Source of the DNA: Streptomyces sp. L-9-10
Lineage (GTDB): Bacteria; Actinomycetota; Actinomycetes; Streptomycetales; Streptomycetaceae
Length of the DNA stretch: 64,000 nt
Direction of reading: 5' to 3'
NCBI RefSeq assembly: GCF_004151105.1
Contig: NZ_PHRF01000048.1
Span: forward strand, 1-64,000
A program made the position numbers and the translations under genes. The notes under the pieces are model-generated. The model was not told where the DNA came from and made no database searches. It saw only the letters and a list, made by a program, of their open reading frames with translations. This document shows, piece after piece, positions 1 to 8,906 of this stretch (the stretch's first letter is position 1; the number at the start of each line of letters is the position of its first letter).

Positions 1-1840
1 AGCCCTGTTCGACGATCGCGCCGTTCTCCATCACCAGGATCACGTCCGCGTCCCGGATCGTGGAGAGCCGGTGCGCGATCACAAAGCTCGTACGGCCGTG
101 GGCCAGCCGCGCCATCGCCTTCTGGATCAGCACCTCGGTCCGGGTGTCCACCGAACTGGTCGCCTCGTCCAGCACCAGGATCACCGGATCGGACAGGAAC
201 GCCCGCGCGATGGTGATCAGTTGCTTCTCACCGGCGCTGACCCCCGACCCCTCGTCGTCGATCACGGTGTCGTACCCGTCGGGGAGCGTACGGACGAACC
301 GGTCGGCGTGGGCCGCCCGCGCCGCCTCCTCGATCTCCTCCCGGGTGATCTCGCGCGACGCGCCGTACGCGATGTTGTCCGCGATCGTGCCGCCGAAGAG
401 CCACGTGTCCTGGAGGACCATGCCTATCCCGGACCGCAGTTCCGCACGGGACATCCGCGCCACGTCCGTGCCGTCCAGCGTGATCCGGCCGCCCGTGACC
501 TCGTAGAACCGCATCAGCAGATTGACCAGCGTGGTCTTGCCCGCGCCCGTCGGCCCGACGATCGCGACCGTCTGCCCCGGCTCCACCGAGAGCGACAGAT
601 CGTCGATCAGCGGCTTGTCGGGCTCGTACCGGAACGACACGTGTTCCAGCGCGACCCGGCCCCGCGGCTCGTGCAGCCGCTCCACCGCGGGCGCGTCGGC
701 CTCCTGCTCCTCCGCGTCCAGCAGTTCGAAGATCCGCTCGGCGGAGGCGACACCCGACTGAACCAGGTTGGCCATCGACGCGACCTGCGTCAGCGGCATC
801 GAGAACTGCCGCGAGTACTGGATGAACGCCTGCACATCACCGATCGACAGCGAGCCCGAGGCCACCCGCAGTCCGCCGACGACCGCCACCAGCACATAGT
901 TCAGGTTGGAGACGAAGAGCATCAGCGGCTGCATGATCCCGCTGTTGAACTGCGCCTTGAAACCCGCCTCGTAGAGCTGGTCGTTCTGCTCGCGGAACGC
1001 CTCGGCCGACTCGTCCTGCCGCCCGAAGACCTTCACCAGCGCGTGCCCGGTGTACATCTCCTCGATATGCGCGTTCAGCGTGCCGGTGACCTTCCACTGC
1101 TGGACGAACTGCGGCTGCGACCGCTTGCCGACCTTCGCCGCCACCAGCACCGACAGCGGCACCGTCACCAGCGCGACCAGCGCCAGCAGCGGCGAGATCC
1201 AGAACATCATCACCAGCACACCGATGATCGTCAGCAGCGAGTTGATCAGCTGCCCCATCGTCTGCTGCATGGTCTGCGAGATGTTGTCGATGTCGTTCGT
1301 CGCCCGGCTCAGCACCTCACCGCGCGGCTGCTGGTCGAAGTACGACAGCGGCAGCCGCGACAGCTTCGCCTGGATCTCCTCCCGCATCCGGTACACCGTG
1401 TGGTTGATGACCCGGATGGAGAGCCGCGTCGACACCAGCATCAGCAGCCCGGCGGCGACATAGACCACCAGCACGATCAGCAGGACCTCGCCCACCGCGC
1501 CGAAGTCGATGCCCTGGCCCGGAGTGAAGTCCACTCCGGAGAGGAGATCGGCCGCGCCGTTGTCGCCCCTGGCCCGCAGCCCCTCGACGGTCTCCGCCTT
1601 GGAGACACCGCCCTGGGTCTGCCGGCCGATGACCCCCGCGAAGATGAGGTCCGTCGCCTGTCCGAGGATCTTCGGACCCACGACCGACAACGCGACGCTC
1701 ACCACGCCGGCGGCGAACATCCACCAGAGGGTCGTCCGCTCCACGGCCAGCAGCTTCAGCAGCCGCTTGCCCGAGCCCTTGAAGTCCATGGACCGCTGTG
1801 TGGGGCCCGCCATCATCATGCGTCCGCCAGGACCGCTCAT
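1..1840 (-). CDS. ABC exporter subunit with fused membrane and ATPase domains (3' end outside window)
   Basis: Half-transporter of an ABC exporter in the cytoplasmic membrane. About 613 residues are visible; the last few tens lie beyond base 1. The membrane domain fills roughly residues 30-350. The ATPase domain shows Walker A GPTGAGKTT near residue 430, a signature VSAGEKQ near 533 (LSGGQ altered), Walker B LVLDEATSS near 555 with the catalytic Glu kept, and the switch histidine in FVIAHRLST near 585. The ATG overlaps the stop of the upstream ABC gene by one base (TGATG), so the two are translationally coupled and probably form a heterodimer. The substrate cannot be read from sequence; multidrug or lipid export is usual for the family. 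Confidence 0.93.
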   Translation of the reverse strand, partial: MSGPGGRMMMAGPTQRSMDFKGSGKRLLKLLAVERTTLWWMFAAGVVSVALSVVGPKILGQATDLIFAGVIGRQTQGGVSKAETVEGLRARGDNGAADLLSGVDFTPGQGIDFGAVGEVLLIVLVVYVAAGLLMLVSTRLSIRVINHTVYRMREEIQAKLSRLPLSYFDQQPRGEVLSRATNDIDNISQTMQQTMGQLINSLLTIIGVLVMMFWISPLLALVALVTVPLSVLVAAKVGKRSQPQFVQQWKVTGTLNAHIEEMYTGHALVKVFGRQDESAEAFREQNDQLYEAGFKAQFNSGIMQPLMLFVSNLNYVLVAVVGGLRVASGSLSIGDVQAFIQYSRQFSMPLTQVASMANLVQSGVASAERIFELLDAEEQEADAPAVERLHEPRGRVALEHVSFRYEPDKPLIDDLSLSVEPGQTVAIVGPTGAGKTTLVNLLMRFYEVTGGRITLDGTDVARMSRAELRSGIGMVLQDTWLFGGTIADNIAYGASREITREEIEEAARAAHADRFVRTLPDGYDTVIDDEGSGVSAGEKQLITIARAFLSDPVILVLDEATSSVDTRTEVLIQKAMARLAHGRTSFVIAHRLSTIRDADVILVMENGAIVEQG

Positions 1841-3573
1841 CAGGCAGCCTCCGCCTCGGTCAGCTGGGAGAGCACGATCTCCCGGTATGTCTCGTTCTCC
1901 GCCATCAGTTCGTGATGGCGGCCCGACCCCACGATCCGCCCCTCGTCGAGCACCACTATGCGGTCGGCGTCACGGATGGTGGAGACGCGCTGGGCGACGA
2001 TCACGACGGTCGCCTCCGCGGTCTCCCGCGCCAGCGCGCCGCGCAGCGCCGCGTCCGTGGCGTAGTCCAGCGCCGAGAACGAGTCGTCGAACAGATAGAT
2101 CTCCGGCCGCTGGACCAGCGTCCGCGCGATCGCGAGCCGCTGCCGCTGCCCGCCGGAGACATTCGTACCGCCCTGTGCGATCGGCGCGTTCAGCCCGCCC
2201 TCTAGGGCGGCGACGAACTCCCTGGCCTGAGCGACCCCCAGCGCGTGCCACAGCTCCTCGTCGGTCGCGTCCGGATTGCCGTACCGCAGATTCGTCGCCA
2301 CCGTCCCGGAGAACAGATACGGCTTCTGCGGTACGAGACTCACGGTCTTGGCCAGCAGCACCGGATCCAGCTCGCGCACGTCCTGCCCGTCGACCAGCAC
2401 CTCCCCGCCGGTCGCGTCGAACAGCCGCGGTACGAGACCGAGCAGCGTCGACTTCCCGCTGCCCGTCGACCCGATGACCGCGGTCGTCTCACCGGGCCGC
2501 GCGACCAGCGACACCTCGCGCAGGACGGGCTCCTCGGCACCGGGGAAGCGGAACTCCGCGCCCCGCACCTCCAGATGCCCGTGCCGGCGCAGCTCCCGCA
2601 CCGGGTTCCGCGGCGGCACGACACTGGAACGGGTGTCGAGCACCTCTTCTATTCGCTCGGCGCACACCTCGGCGCGCGGCACCATCATGAACATGAAGGT
2701 GGCCATCATCACGGCCATCACGATCTGCATCAGATACGCGAGGAACGCGGTCAGCGCACCGATCTCCATCCCGCCGCTGTCGATCCGGTGCGCGCCGAAC
2801 CAGACGACGGCGACCGACGACAGGTTCACGACCGTCATCACGGTCGGGAACATCAGCGCCATCAGCCGGCCGGTCGACAGCGCGACATCGGTCAGCTCGG
2901 TGTTGGCGCCCCGGAAGCGCTCCTTCTCGTAGTCGTCCCGTACGAAGGCCCTGATCACGCGGTTGCCGGTGATCTGCTCGCGCAGCACCCGGTTCACCGT
3001 GTCCAGCCGGGTCTGCATCGTACGGAACAGCGGCCGCATCTTCCTGACGATGAGGCTCACGGATATCCCGAGCAGCGGCACGACGGCCAGCAGCACCGAC
3101 GACAGCGGGATGTCCTGGCCGAGCGCCAGCACGATGCCACCGACGCACATGATCGGCGCGGACACCATCAGCGTGAACGACATCAGGACCAGCATCTGGA
3201 CCTGCTGGACGTCATTGGTGGTGCGGGTGATCAGCGAGGGTGCGCCGAAGTGACCCACCTCACGGGCGGAGAAGCTCTGCACCCGTCCGAAAACGGCGGC
3301 CCGCACATCCCGGCCGAGGGCGGAGGCGGTCCGCGCGCCGTAGTACACGGCGCCGATGTTGCAGATCACCTGGACGACACTGACGGCGATCATGATGCCG
3401 CCGAACTCCAGGATGTAGCCCGAGTCCCCCTTCACGACACCGTTGTCGATGATGTCGGCGTTGAGGGTGGGCAGGTAGAGGGTGGCGCATGTCTGCAACA
3501 GCTGGAGCGCCACCAGCAGGGCTATCGGTCTCTTGTACGGGGCGAGATGGGCTCGCAGAAGTCTCAGCAGCAC
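1840..3573 (-). CDS. ABC exporter subunit with fused membrane and ATPase domains, degenerate catalytic site
   Basis: Partner half-transporter, 577 aa, first gene of a two-gene operon. The N-terminal 300 or so residues are hydrophobic membrane helices. The ATPase domain has Walker A GSTGSGKST near residue 368 and a canonical signature VSGGQRQRL near 472, but Walker B reads LFDDSFSALD, with Asp where the catalytic Glu normally sits. One degenerate and one canonical site is the usual arrangement in heterodimeric ABC exporters, so this is an expected specialisation and not damage. The start MLLRLLRAHL follows a 263-base gap with no other gene. Function as a heterodimer with the downstream gene is inferred from overlap and family. 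Confidence 0.93.
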   Translation of the reverse strand: MLLRLLRAHLAPYKRPIALLVALQLLQTCATLYLPTLNADIIDNGVVKGDSGYILEFGGIMIAVSVVQVICNIGAVYYGARTASALGRDVRAAVFGRVQSFSAREVGHFGAPSLITRTTNDVQQVQMLVLMSFTLMVSAPIMCVGGIVLALGQDIPLSSVLLAVVPLLGISVSLIVRKMRPLFRTMQTRLDTVNRVLREQITGNRVIRAFVRDDYEKERFRGANTELTDVALSTGRLMALMFPTVMTVVNLSSVAVVWFGAHRIDSGGMEIGALTAFLAYLMQIVMAVMMATFMFMMVPRAEVCAERIEEVLDTRSSVVPPRNPVRELRRHGHLEVRGAEFRFPGAEEPVLREVSLVARPGETTAVIGSTGSGKSTLLGLVPRLFDATGGEVLVDGQDVRELDPVLLAKTVSLVPQKPYLFSGTVATNLRYGNPDATDEELWHALGVAQAREFVAALEGGLNAPIAQGGTNVSGGQRQRLAIARTLVQRPEIYLFDDSFSALDYATDAALRGALARETAEATVVIVAQRVSTIRDADRIVVLDEGRIVGSGRHHELMAENETYREIVLSQLTEAEAA

Positions 3574-3836
3574 GCGCAGTCTCTCGGGGTCGGCTCGGGG
3601 TGAAGATCGCGAGAACGGGGATCAGCCCCCATTTTGCGGTACCGCCCCCGCTGAGCCCCAAGGGTTTATGGCCAAGGACGGGTCAAGAACGGGAGCGCGC
3701 TCAGGCCGTCCCGAAGGCGCGCGGACGTCTCACCGACGGCTCACCCCGGCGCTGCGCCCCCCCGTGCGCTCCGCCGGCGCCGACCCGGCCGCCCGCCCCG
3801 CTCAGCCCCCGCTCACCGTCCCACCGGCCCGCCCGC

Positions 3837-5288
3837 TCAGCTCCCGTGCCCGTGCCCGAACGCCCCGGGGTGGATCTGCTCCCGCGTCGCCGTGTACTGC
3901 TGCCGTACCGCCGTGCCCACCGCCGCGTCGTCGCCCGGCTCGAACACCTGGGCCGCCGCGCCCTGCCAGGCCGGCGGCGTGTGCGGGGAGAGCGACCCCT
4001 GCGAGACCCCGAGCGCCCAGGCCGCCTGCCGCGCCGCGCCGATCGCGGTGTAGTCGGCGGGCTGCGGTACGACGACCTGCGCCCCGAAGATCGCCGGAGC
4101 CAGGGCCTGGACGGCGGGCAGCTCGGCGGCGCCGCCCAGCAGGAACACCCGCCGCACCTCCACCCCCCGTCCGCGCAGCACGTCCATCGCGTCGGCGAGC
4201 GAGCAGAGCATCCCCTCGAACGCGGCCCGCGCCAGATGCTCCGGCTTCATCGACTCGCGCCGCAGTCCGGTCAGCGTGCCCGCCGTGTGCGGCAGCTGCG
4301 GGGTCCGCTCGCCTTCCAAATACGGCAGGAACACCAGCCCCGAGGAGCCCGGCGTGGACTTGAGCGCCAGCTCCGACAACTCGGTCAGCTCCGCCGTACC
4401 CAGCAGCTCCGCCGTACCGCGCAGCGCCCTGACGGCGTTCAGCGTGTGGACGACGGGCAGATGCATCCCGGTCGCGTCCGCGAAGGAAGTGATCATTCCG
4501 GACGGGTCGGCCGCCGCCTCGTGATGGACGGCCATCACCGAACCCGACGCCCCCAGCGACACCACGGCGTCCCCGACCGCGACACCGAGCCCGAACGCGG
4601 CGGCCATCGTCTCACCGGTCCCCGCCGAGATCAGCAGCCCCTCAGGGGTGGTCCCGGCGGCGTCCGCCGGGCCGAGCACCTCCGGCAGCGCGGCCTGGTG
4701 CCCGAGCGCCAGCTCCACCAGATCCGGCCGGTACGCACCGGTACGCGCGGACCAGTAGCCGGTCCCGGAGGCCCCGCCCCGGTCGGTCGTCCTGCGCGCC
4801 GGCCGCCCCAGCAGCTGCCAGACCAGCCAGTCGTGCGGCTGGAGCACCAGCGCGGTGCGCTGCGCCGCCTCGGGCTCGGTCCGCGCCAGCCAGCGCAGCT
4901 TGGCCACGAGCTGACTCGACTGCGGTACGGACCCGACGGCCTCGGCCCAGGCATGCCGTCCGCCCAGCGCGTCGACCAGATCGGCGGCGGCGACCTGCGC
5001 CCGTTTGTCGTTGCCGACCAGCGCGGGCCGTACGGGGTTGCCCTGCCGGTCCAGCGCCACCATGCCGTGCTGCTGCGCCGCGACCCCGATGGCCTGCACG
5101 CCCTCGAGCAGCCCGCCGGACGCGGCCTCCCCGAGGGAGAGCAGCCAGGCCTGCGGATCGACCTCGGTGGCTTTGGGCTCGACCGGATGGGCCGCGTACC
5201 CCTGCCGCAGCACGGCACCTGTGTCCGCGTCGCAGACGACGACGCGTGTGAACCCGGACGAACTGTCCAACCCGGCGACTATTCCCAT
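3837..5288 (-). CDS. xylB: FGGY-family carbohydrate kinase, probably xylulokinase
   Basis: Cytoplasmic sugar kinase of the FGGY family, 483 aa, the usual length for bacterial xylulokinases. The ATPase-fold phosphate motif is at the N-terminus (GLDSSSGFT, residues 7-15). The second-domain motif LGASGSVMAV and a C-terminal AIGAARQAAWAL segment match the family's adenosine region. Xylulokinases phosphorylate D-xylulose to xylulose 5-phosphate for the pentose phosphate pathway. Substrate specificity within FGGY kinases is hard to read by eye, and no xylose isomerase or sugar transporter lies beside it, so the gene symbol is tentative. It reads in the same direction as the ABC pair but is separated from it by 263 bases. 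Confidence 0.82.
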   Translation of the reverse strand: MGIVAGLDSSSGFTRVVVCDADTGAVLRQGYAAHPVEPKATEVDPQAWLLSLGEAASGGLLEGVQAIGVAAQQHGMVALDRQGNPVRPALVGNDKRAQVAAADLVDALGGRHAWAEAVGSVPQSSQLVAKLRWLARTEPEAAQRTALVLQPHDWLVWQLLGRPARRTTDRGGASGTGYWSARTGAYRPDLVELALGHQAALPEVLGPADAAGTTPEGLLISAGTGETMAAAFGLGVAVGDAVVSLGASGSVMAVHHEAAADPSGMITSFADATGMHLPVVHTLNAVRALRGTAELLGTAELTELSELALKSTPGSSGLVFLPYLEGERTPQLPHTAGTLTGLRRESMKPEHLARAAFEGMLCSLADAMDVLRGRGVEVRRVFLLGGAAELPAVQALAPAIFGAQVVVPQPADYTAIGAARQAAWALGVSQGSLSPHTPPAWQGAAAQVFEPGDDAAVGTAVRQQYTATREQIHPGAFGHGHGS

Positions 5289-5356
5289 GACACCCGATTC
5301 TGCCGCACGCGCGGCACGAGGGGCGCTGCCGGGACGCCCGGGTGTCCGGATCCTGG

Positions 5357-5656
5357 TCAGGTATTGCTCGTACCCCAGTCGTCCTGGCCGTTCTGGCTCC
5401 GCTCGCGCAGGGAGCGCACGCGCTGGGCGACGGAGTCCGGCAGCTTGTCGCCGACCACGCTGTTCACCGAGTGGTACGCCTTGCCGGCGACCTCGCGGCC
5501 GGTCTGCGCGGCGGACTCGGCCGCGTTGCGCACCGCCGGATTCTGCGACACCTGGCGGGCCGACTTCTTGAGCTGCTCGTAGCGCTCACGGCCGGCGCGG
5601 GTCCCCAGGACGTACCCGCAAGCCAGTCCCGCGATGAATGTGAGGCGGTACCGCAT
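5357..5656 (-). CDS. Small YtxH-like membrane-associated protein
   Basis: Predicted 99-aa protein. An N-terminal hydrophobic segment (LTFIAGLACGYVLG) ends in a GTRAGRERYE motif typical of YtxH-like proteins, followed by a charged, probably helical tail. The ATG at 5656 was chosen because GAAGGG lies 8 bases upstream; a GTG three codons earlier would sit on top of that ribosome site. Function is unknown; such proteins are usually small membrane-anchored proteins sometimes linked to stress. It lies 68 bases upstream of the sugar kinase in the same direction. Confidence 0.72.
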   Translation of the reverse strand: MRYRLTFIAGLACGYVLGTRAGRERYEQLKKSARQVSQNPAVRNAAESAAQTGREVAGKAYHSVNSVVGDKLPDSVAQRVRSLRERSQNGQDDWGTSNT

Positions 5657-5777
5657 GGCTGCCACCCTTCCCTCTCGGCGTCGCAGTCCCCAGCGTCAGC
5701 GTCGGACCGTCGTTCTGTGCTCTCCGCCTACCCCGTCGGGGCCCGGGATCACCCGGCGTACCCCGGGTCGATACCGA

Positions 5778-5809
5778 TTGGCAAAGCACCCCCCTGCTTG
5801 CGCTAATGT
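5778..5809 (+). promoter_or_regulatory. Possible tRNA promoter
   Basis: TTGGCA at 5778-5783 and TAATGT at 5804-5809 lie about 70 bases before the first tRNA-Asn. The 20-base spacer is longer than ideal, so the -10-like element is the better-supported half. Confidence 0.3.
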
Positions 5810-5876
5810 ATGTGTCGCAGCGAACGCGCGCCGCCCGGGAGGACCGGGGTGGGTACGTTCGGTGCAGACGCAGCAA

Positions 5877-5949
5877 TCCCCTGTAGCTCAATTGGCAGAG
5901 CAGCCGGCTGTTAACCGGCAGGTTACTGGTTCGAGTCCAGTCGGGGGAG
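5877..5949 (+). tRNA. tRNA-Asn (GTT)
   Basis: 73-base cloverleaf. Acceptor TCCCCTG pairs with CGGGGGA (one G-T pair), discriminator G at 5949, no encoded CCA. The anticodon loop CTGTTAA carries GTT at 5910-5912 between GCCGG/CCGGC arms, and the T loop is GTTCGAGTC. First of two tandem copies. Confidence 0.96.
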
Positions 5950-5954
5950 CGCGA

Positions 5955-6027
5955 TCCCCTGTAGCTCAATTGGCAGAGCATTCGGCTGTTAACCGGAGGG
6001 TTGCTGGTTCGAGTCCAGCCGGGGGAG
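5955..6027 (+). tRNA. tRNA-Asn (GTT), second copy
   Basis: 73 bases, anticodon GTT at 5988-5990, only five bases after the first copy and almost identical to it. Differences cluster in the anticodon arm and T arm (TTCGG/CCGGA instead of GCCGG/CCGGC), and pairing is preserved with one G-T pair. The pair is probably cotranscribed. Confidence 0.95.
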
Positions 6028-6038
6028 CGGTCGTACGA

Positions 6039-6062
6039 AGAGGGCCCCTCGGGGCCCTCTTT
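6039..6062 (+). terminator. Rho-independent terminator after tRNA-Asn pair
   Basis: AGAGGGCCCC and GGGGCCCTCT form a perfect 10-bp inverted repeat with a very short loop, followed by TT. It lies 11 bases after the second tRNA-Asn. Confidence 0.8.
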
Positions 6063-6273
6063 CGTGTGTTCATGATCACCCGCCGACGCTCCGCCAACTG
6101 GGCCTCGCGCCCCTTTTGGGTACCTCTTACGGATCTGGTCCGCGGTTCCTGGAACCGAGCGGCGCACGGCGAAGTCCTCATGGTCAGAGGATGCCGACCA
6201 TCCGAGGCAGGAGATCGTATGAGCGGCTATGCTGCGGCAGACGGCGCGCACAAATGTGCGCGACGCGCCGTTA

Positions 6274-6347
6274 GGGGCGGTAGCTCAGCCGGTTAGAGCA
6301 GCGGACTCATAATCCGTCGGCCGTGGGTTCGAGTCCCACCCGCCCCA
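6274..6347 (+). tRNA. tRNA with CAT anticodon (elongator Met or lysidine-type Ile2)
   Basis: 74-base cloverleaf. Acceptor GGGGCGG pairs with CCGCCCC, discriminator A at 6347, anticodon CAT at 6308-6310 in loop CTCATAA, T loop GTTCGAGTC. Sequence alone does not decide between elongator Met and Ile2, whose C34 is modified to lysidine. Its 3' 45 bases plus one more base are duplicated at 52112-52157, making this gene the attachment site of the integrative element; the gene itself stays intact. Confidence 0.95.
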
Positions 6348-6348
6348 C
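6303..6348 (+). repeat. attL: 46-bp direct repeat at tRNA 3' end
   Basis: Runs from the anticodon stem through the discriminator base plus one C. It is identical to 52112-52157; identity stops at G6349 versus A52158 on the right and C6302 versus A52111 on the left. Confidence 0.95.
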
Positions 6349-6450
6349 GCATGCTTCTCCCAGGAGAACCGTTTCTACACTGGGGAAACGGGTGAAGGTA
6401 GGTCGCCACTCCCGCGCGGCGACCCCCGTTCATTCGTTCAGACCAAGATC

Positions 6451-6489
6451 CAGTGGACACGCAGTGGACGCGGGGACGACTCAGTGGAC
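6451..6489 (+). repeat. Left arm repeats CAGTGGAC (three copies)
   Basis: CAGTGGAC occurs at 6451-6458, 6462-6469 and 6482-6489. The first two are 11 bases apart, the same spacing as the pair near attR at 51977 and 51988. Position next to att and integrase suggests integrase arm-binding or excision-factor sites; this is inference from layout. Confidence 0.6.
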
Positions 6490-8379
6490 AGAAGCGCCCT
6501 TACGCAGCCTTCCGGCGGGTGTTCGGAGACTGCGGGAGGCTGCGGGCGGCAGGCCCGTGGGCAGCGCCCAGCCGTCCACACCCGGGGACTCCGAGCGGGC
6601 GACCGTGAAGCGCGTGAGCGAGAAGTCCGGCCGCTGCTCCTCCGGATAGCGGTCGTTGAAGTTCTCCACCCGTACCAGTTCCAGGTCGTTGGTGGTGCAG
6701 TGATCCCGTAGCCACTTCACGGCCGCGTTGGCGGCGTCATCCTGGCCCCGCCCGGCCAGGTTGATCATGCCGAGGAGAGCAGAGTCGGGCTGGGCCTGTG
6801 CTCCGACGGCCCAGGTGTTACCTGACTGTCGTGCCCCGTGGGCGAAGAAGACGGCGATGTCGTTCCGCCAGGCTGTCTCGGGGATCGACAGCGGGGTGCG
6901 CACGATGAAGGGGATGTCGCGGGGAACGACGGCCATAACCGACTCGGCCTCGGCCCGCATCATCTCGGGCAGCACGCTGGTGTAGGTGTCGGAGGTGATC
7001 TGGCGCGAGGAGTGCCCCAGCTTCTCCTGGACCACCTTGATGTCGTGGCCCGCGAGCAGGGACAGGGTGGCGGCGAGGTGTCGCAGGTCGTGCAGGCGGA
7101 CCGGAGGTAGGCCGGACAGCTCCACGAGGCGGGTGAAGCGTCGGGATATCCAGTCGGGGTGCAGCTCCTCGCCGTTCTCGTGCGTCCACACCCGGCCGCT
7201 TTCGACGTAGGCCGTGCCCCACTCCTGGCGCTTCTGGTCCTGCTTAGCGCGGAAGCTGACGAGGTTGTCGCCGGACTCCAGGCTGAGAGACAGGGTGCGG
7301 ACACTGTCGGCCTTTGGCGCTTCGCCGTACAGCTGGTAGGCGACCTCCACGATCTGTTGGGAGATCCGCAGCCAGAGGGCGTCCGTGCTGACCTCGGTCC
7401 AGGGCAGCGCGGCCATCTCGCCGCGGCGGGGGCCAAGGAAGATGAAGCTGTGCCACAGCTCGTAAAGCCAGTCCTCCATGACGAAGTCCAGGAACTCGCC
7501 GGTGAGCTGCGGTGTCCAGACCATGACCGGGCCGGGCTTCTCGCCGGTGCGCTTCCAGTGCTCGACGCGCTCGGGCGTCCACACCAGCGGCTTCGGCCGT
7601 GTGACCGGAGGCAGCTCAACGAGCTGTGCCCAGTTCCTGCTGAAAGCTTGCTCGCGCTTGATCCCCCAGGACAGAGCTGAGCTGAGGGTGTCGTTGATGC
7701 GGTGCATGGTGGCGGCGGAGGTGGTCTTCCGCAGCCCCTTTCTGCCCTCGCGGAGTGCAGCGTTCGAGTCGAGGAAGGCTCGACGGGCGGTGCGGCGCTC
7801 CTCCTTCTTGGCGTAACCCGCCGTCCTCACCCAGGCTTGGTGTGCCTCGTCGCGGTCCTTCTGGAGCTGATCGACGCGGAGGCGGTGGAGAATCCGCTCG
7901 GCGTTCTCCTTCTCGATCGCGTCGTACAGCTTGTCGAGGTGACGCACCTTGAGGTCGCGTCGCTTGATGTGCCCGAGGTGAGGGAGCAGGTAGTTGTTGA
8001 TGTGCTCCTCGTAGCCGTGGCGGGTTGTGCGGGCCAGCGACTTCTTCGCCTTGATCCACCGGCGGAAGAAGTCTCCGCACTTCTCGTCGGACAGTACGTC
8101 GGTGCCGGCCGAGGCGGCGTCGTACAGCTCCTTCGCCTTCTTCTTGGCATCGTCCAGCTTGGTGAAGCCGCCACGGCGCACGCGTGCGCGCTTGCCGCCC
8201 TCGCCGGGTTCGGCCTCGAAGTAGAAGGCCCAGGTGCCGTGTCCCTTGCCCAGCTTGGGGCACGTCGTCTCGATAGAGCCGATCTTCGGATTGCCGTCGG
8301 CGTCGAGGACCGGCTTGCCCTCCTTGTCCTTCAGCGGCCCCTTGCACTGGCATCGCCGGTAGTAGCTCGGCTCGAACAT
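6481..8379 (-). CDS. int: Tyrosine site-specific integrase of the element
   Basis: Catalyses integration at the tRNA site 133 bases from its stop codon. 632 aa from the ATG at 8379, which follows AGGGGG and reads MFEPSYYRRCQCKG; upstream open codons in the same frame have no family-like sequence. The N-terminal half has the arm-binding and core-binding regions (LARTTRHGYEEHINNYLLPH). Catalytic-domain signatures are the first Arg in FLGPRRGEMAALPW, the HxxR box HDLRHLAATL, the second His in LGHSSRQITSDTYTSVLPE and its nucleophilic Tyr. About 170 residues follow the Tyr, a longer C-terminus than most Streptomyces integrases. Confidence 0.95.
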   Translation of the reverse strand: MFEPSYYRRCQCKGPLKDKEGKPVLDADGNPKIGSIETTCPKLGKGHGTWAFYFEAEPGEGGKRARVRRGGFTKLDDAKKKAKELYDAASAGTDVLSDEKCGDFFRRWIKAKKSLARTTRHGYEEHINNYLLPHLGHIKRRDLKVRHLDKLYDAIEKENAERILHRLRVDQLQKDRDEAHQAWVRTAGYAKKEERRTARRAFLDSNAALREGRKGLRKTTSAATMHRINDTLSSALSWGIKREQAFSRNWAQLVELPPVTRPKPLVWTPERVEHWKRTGEKPGPVMVWTPQLTGEFLDFVMEDWLYELWHSFIFLGPRRGEMAALPWTEVSTDALWLRISQQIVEVAYQLYGEAPKADSVRTLSLSLESGDNLVSFRAKQDQKRQEWGTAYVESGRVWTHENGEELHPDWISRRFTRLVELSGLPPVRLHDLRHLAATLSLLAGHDIKVVQEKLGHSSRQITSDTYTSVLPEMMRAEAESVMAVVPRDIPFIVRTPLSIPETAWRNDIAVFFAHGARQSGNTWAVGAQAQPDSALLGMINLAGRGQDDAANAAVKWLRDHCTTNDLELVRVENFNDRYPEEQRPDFSLTRFTVARSESPGVDGWALPTGLPPAASRSLRTPAGRLRKGASVH

Positions 8380-8464
8380 TTGACCCCCTGGTCTGTCGCT
8401 TTGCTCACAGCCAGTCATTGGTGCTGTGCGTATCCGTACGTGTCTGGCGTGATCTCCTTCGATC

Positions 8465-8493
8465 TTGCTGGGGCTGTCGGACACTGCTGTAAA
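8465..8493 (+). promoter_or_regulatory. Candidate promoter for the excisionase-like gene
   Basis: TTGCTG at 8465-8470 and TGTAAA at 8488-8493, separated by 17 bases, lie in the int-xis divergent gap. Confidence 0.4.
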
Positions 8494-8534
8494 GTCGTTT
8501 CCGAGTTGGCGTGGGGGAGGATGCGACCAACGAC

Positions 8535-8795
8535 ATGACTGCTCAGGAAGCGGCTGGGGAAGCTTCGGGTACGGCCGGAGCGATGGGGCTGGAAGAGCTG
8601 TTGGCTCTCCCGGCCACTGTGAATGTTGCAACTGCCGCTCGGGCCTTGGGTATCGGCCGGGACAAGGCGTACCAGCTCATCAAGGCAGACGAGTTCCCTG
8701 TGGCGACGTTGCCCTTGGGGAGCACGGTGCGAGTGCCGACAGTCGGCCTGTGGAAGGTGCTTGGTGTCGACAAGGCCGATAGGAGTGGAGCGTAG
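8535..8795 (+). CDS. Small MerR/excisionase-type DNA-binding protein
   Basis: Predicted 86-aa protein with a helix-turn-helix of the excisionase type: NVATAARALGIGRDKAYQLI then a wing (FPVATLPLGSTVRVPT). Proteins of this shape bind element ends to favour excision or repress the divergent integrase. It is transcribed away from int across a 155-base gap. Start choice is uncertain: the ATG at 8535 is used, but a GTG at 8511 in the same frame is also possible; a GGGGGAGG tract lies between them. Role as excisionase is inferred from position and fold. Confidence 0.75.
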   Translation: MTAQEAAGEASGTAGAMGLEELLALPATVNVATAARALGIGRDKAYQLIKADEFPVATLPLGSTVRVPTVGLWKVLGVDKADRSGA

Positions 8796-8906
8796 AAGGT
8801 GTGTTTGTGCGCCCCTGAGGTGTCTGTGATTGCTTCAGCAATGTGACCTATCTTGGATAGAATTGCTGTTGTCAAGGGGTTGGTTCGAGAAGAGGGAGAC
8901 AGTCGA

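Noticed and set aside
71..3603. Long plus-strand frames opposite the ABC exporter genes
   Set aside because: Antisense of high-GC coding sequence; low-complexity Arg/His/Gln composition and no domains, while the minus strand shows complete ABC motifs.
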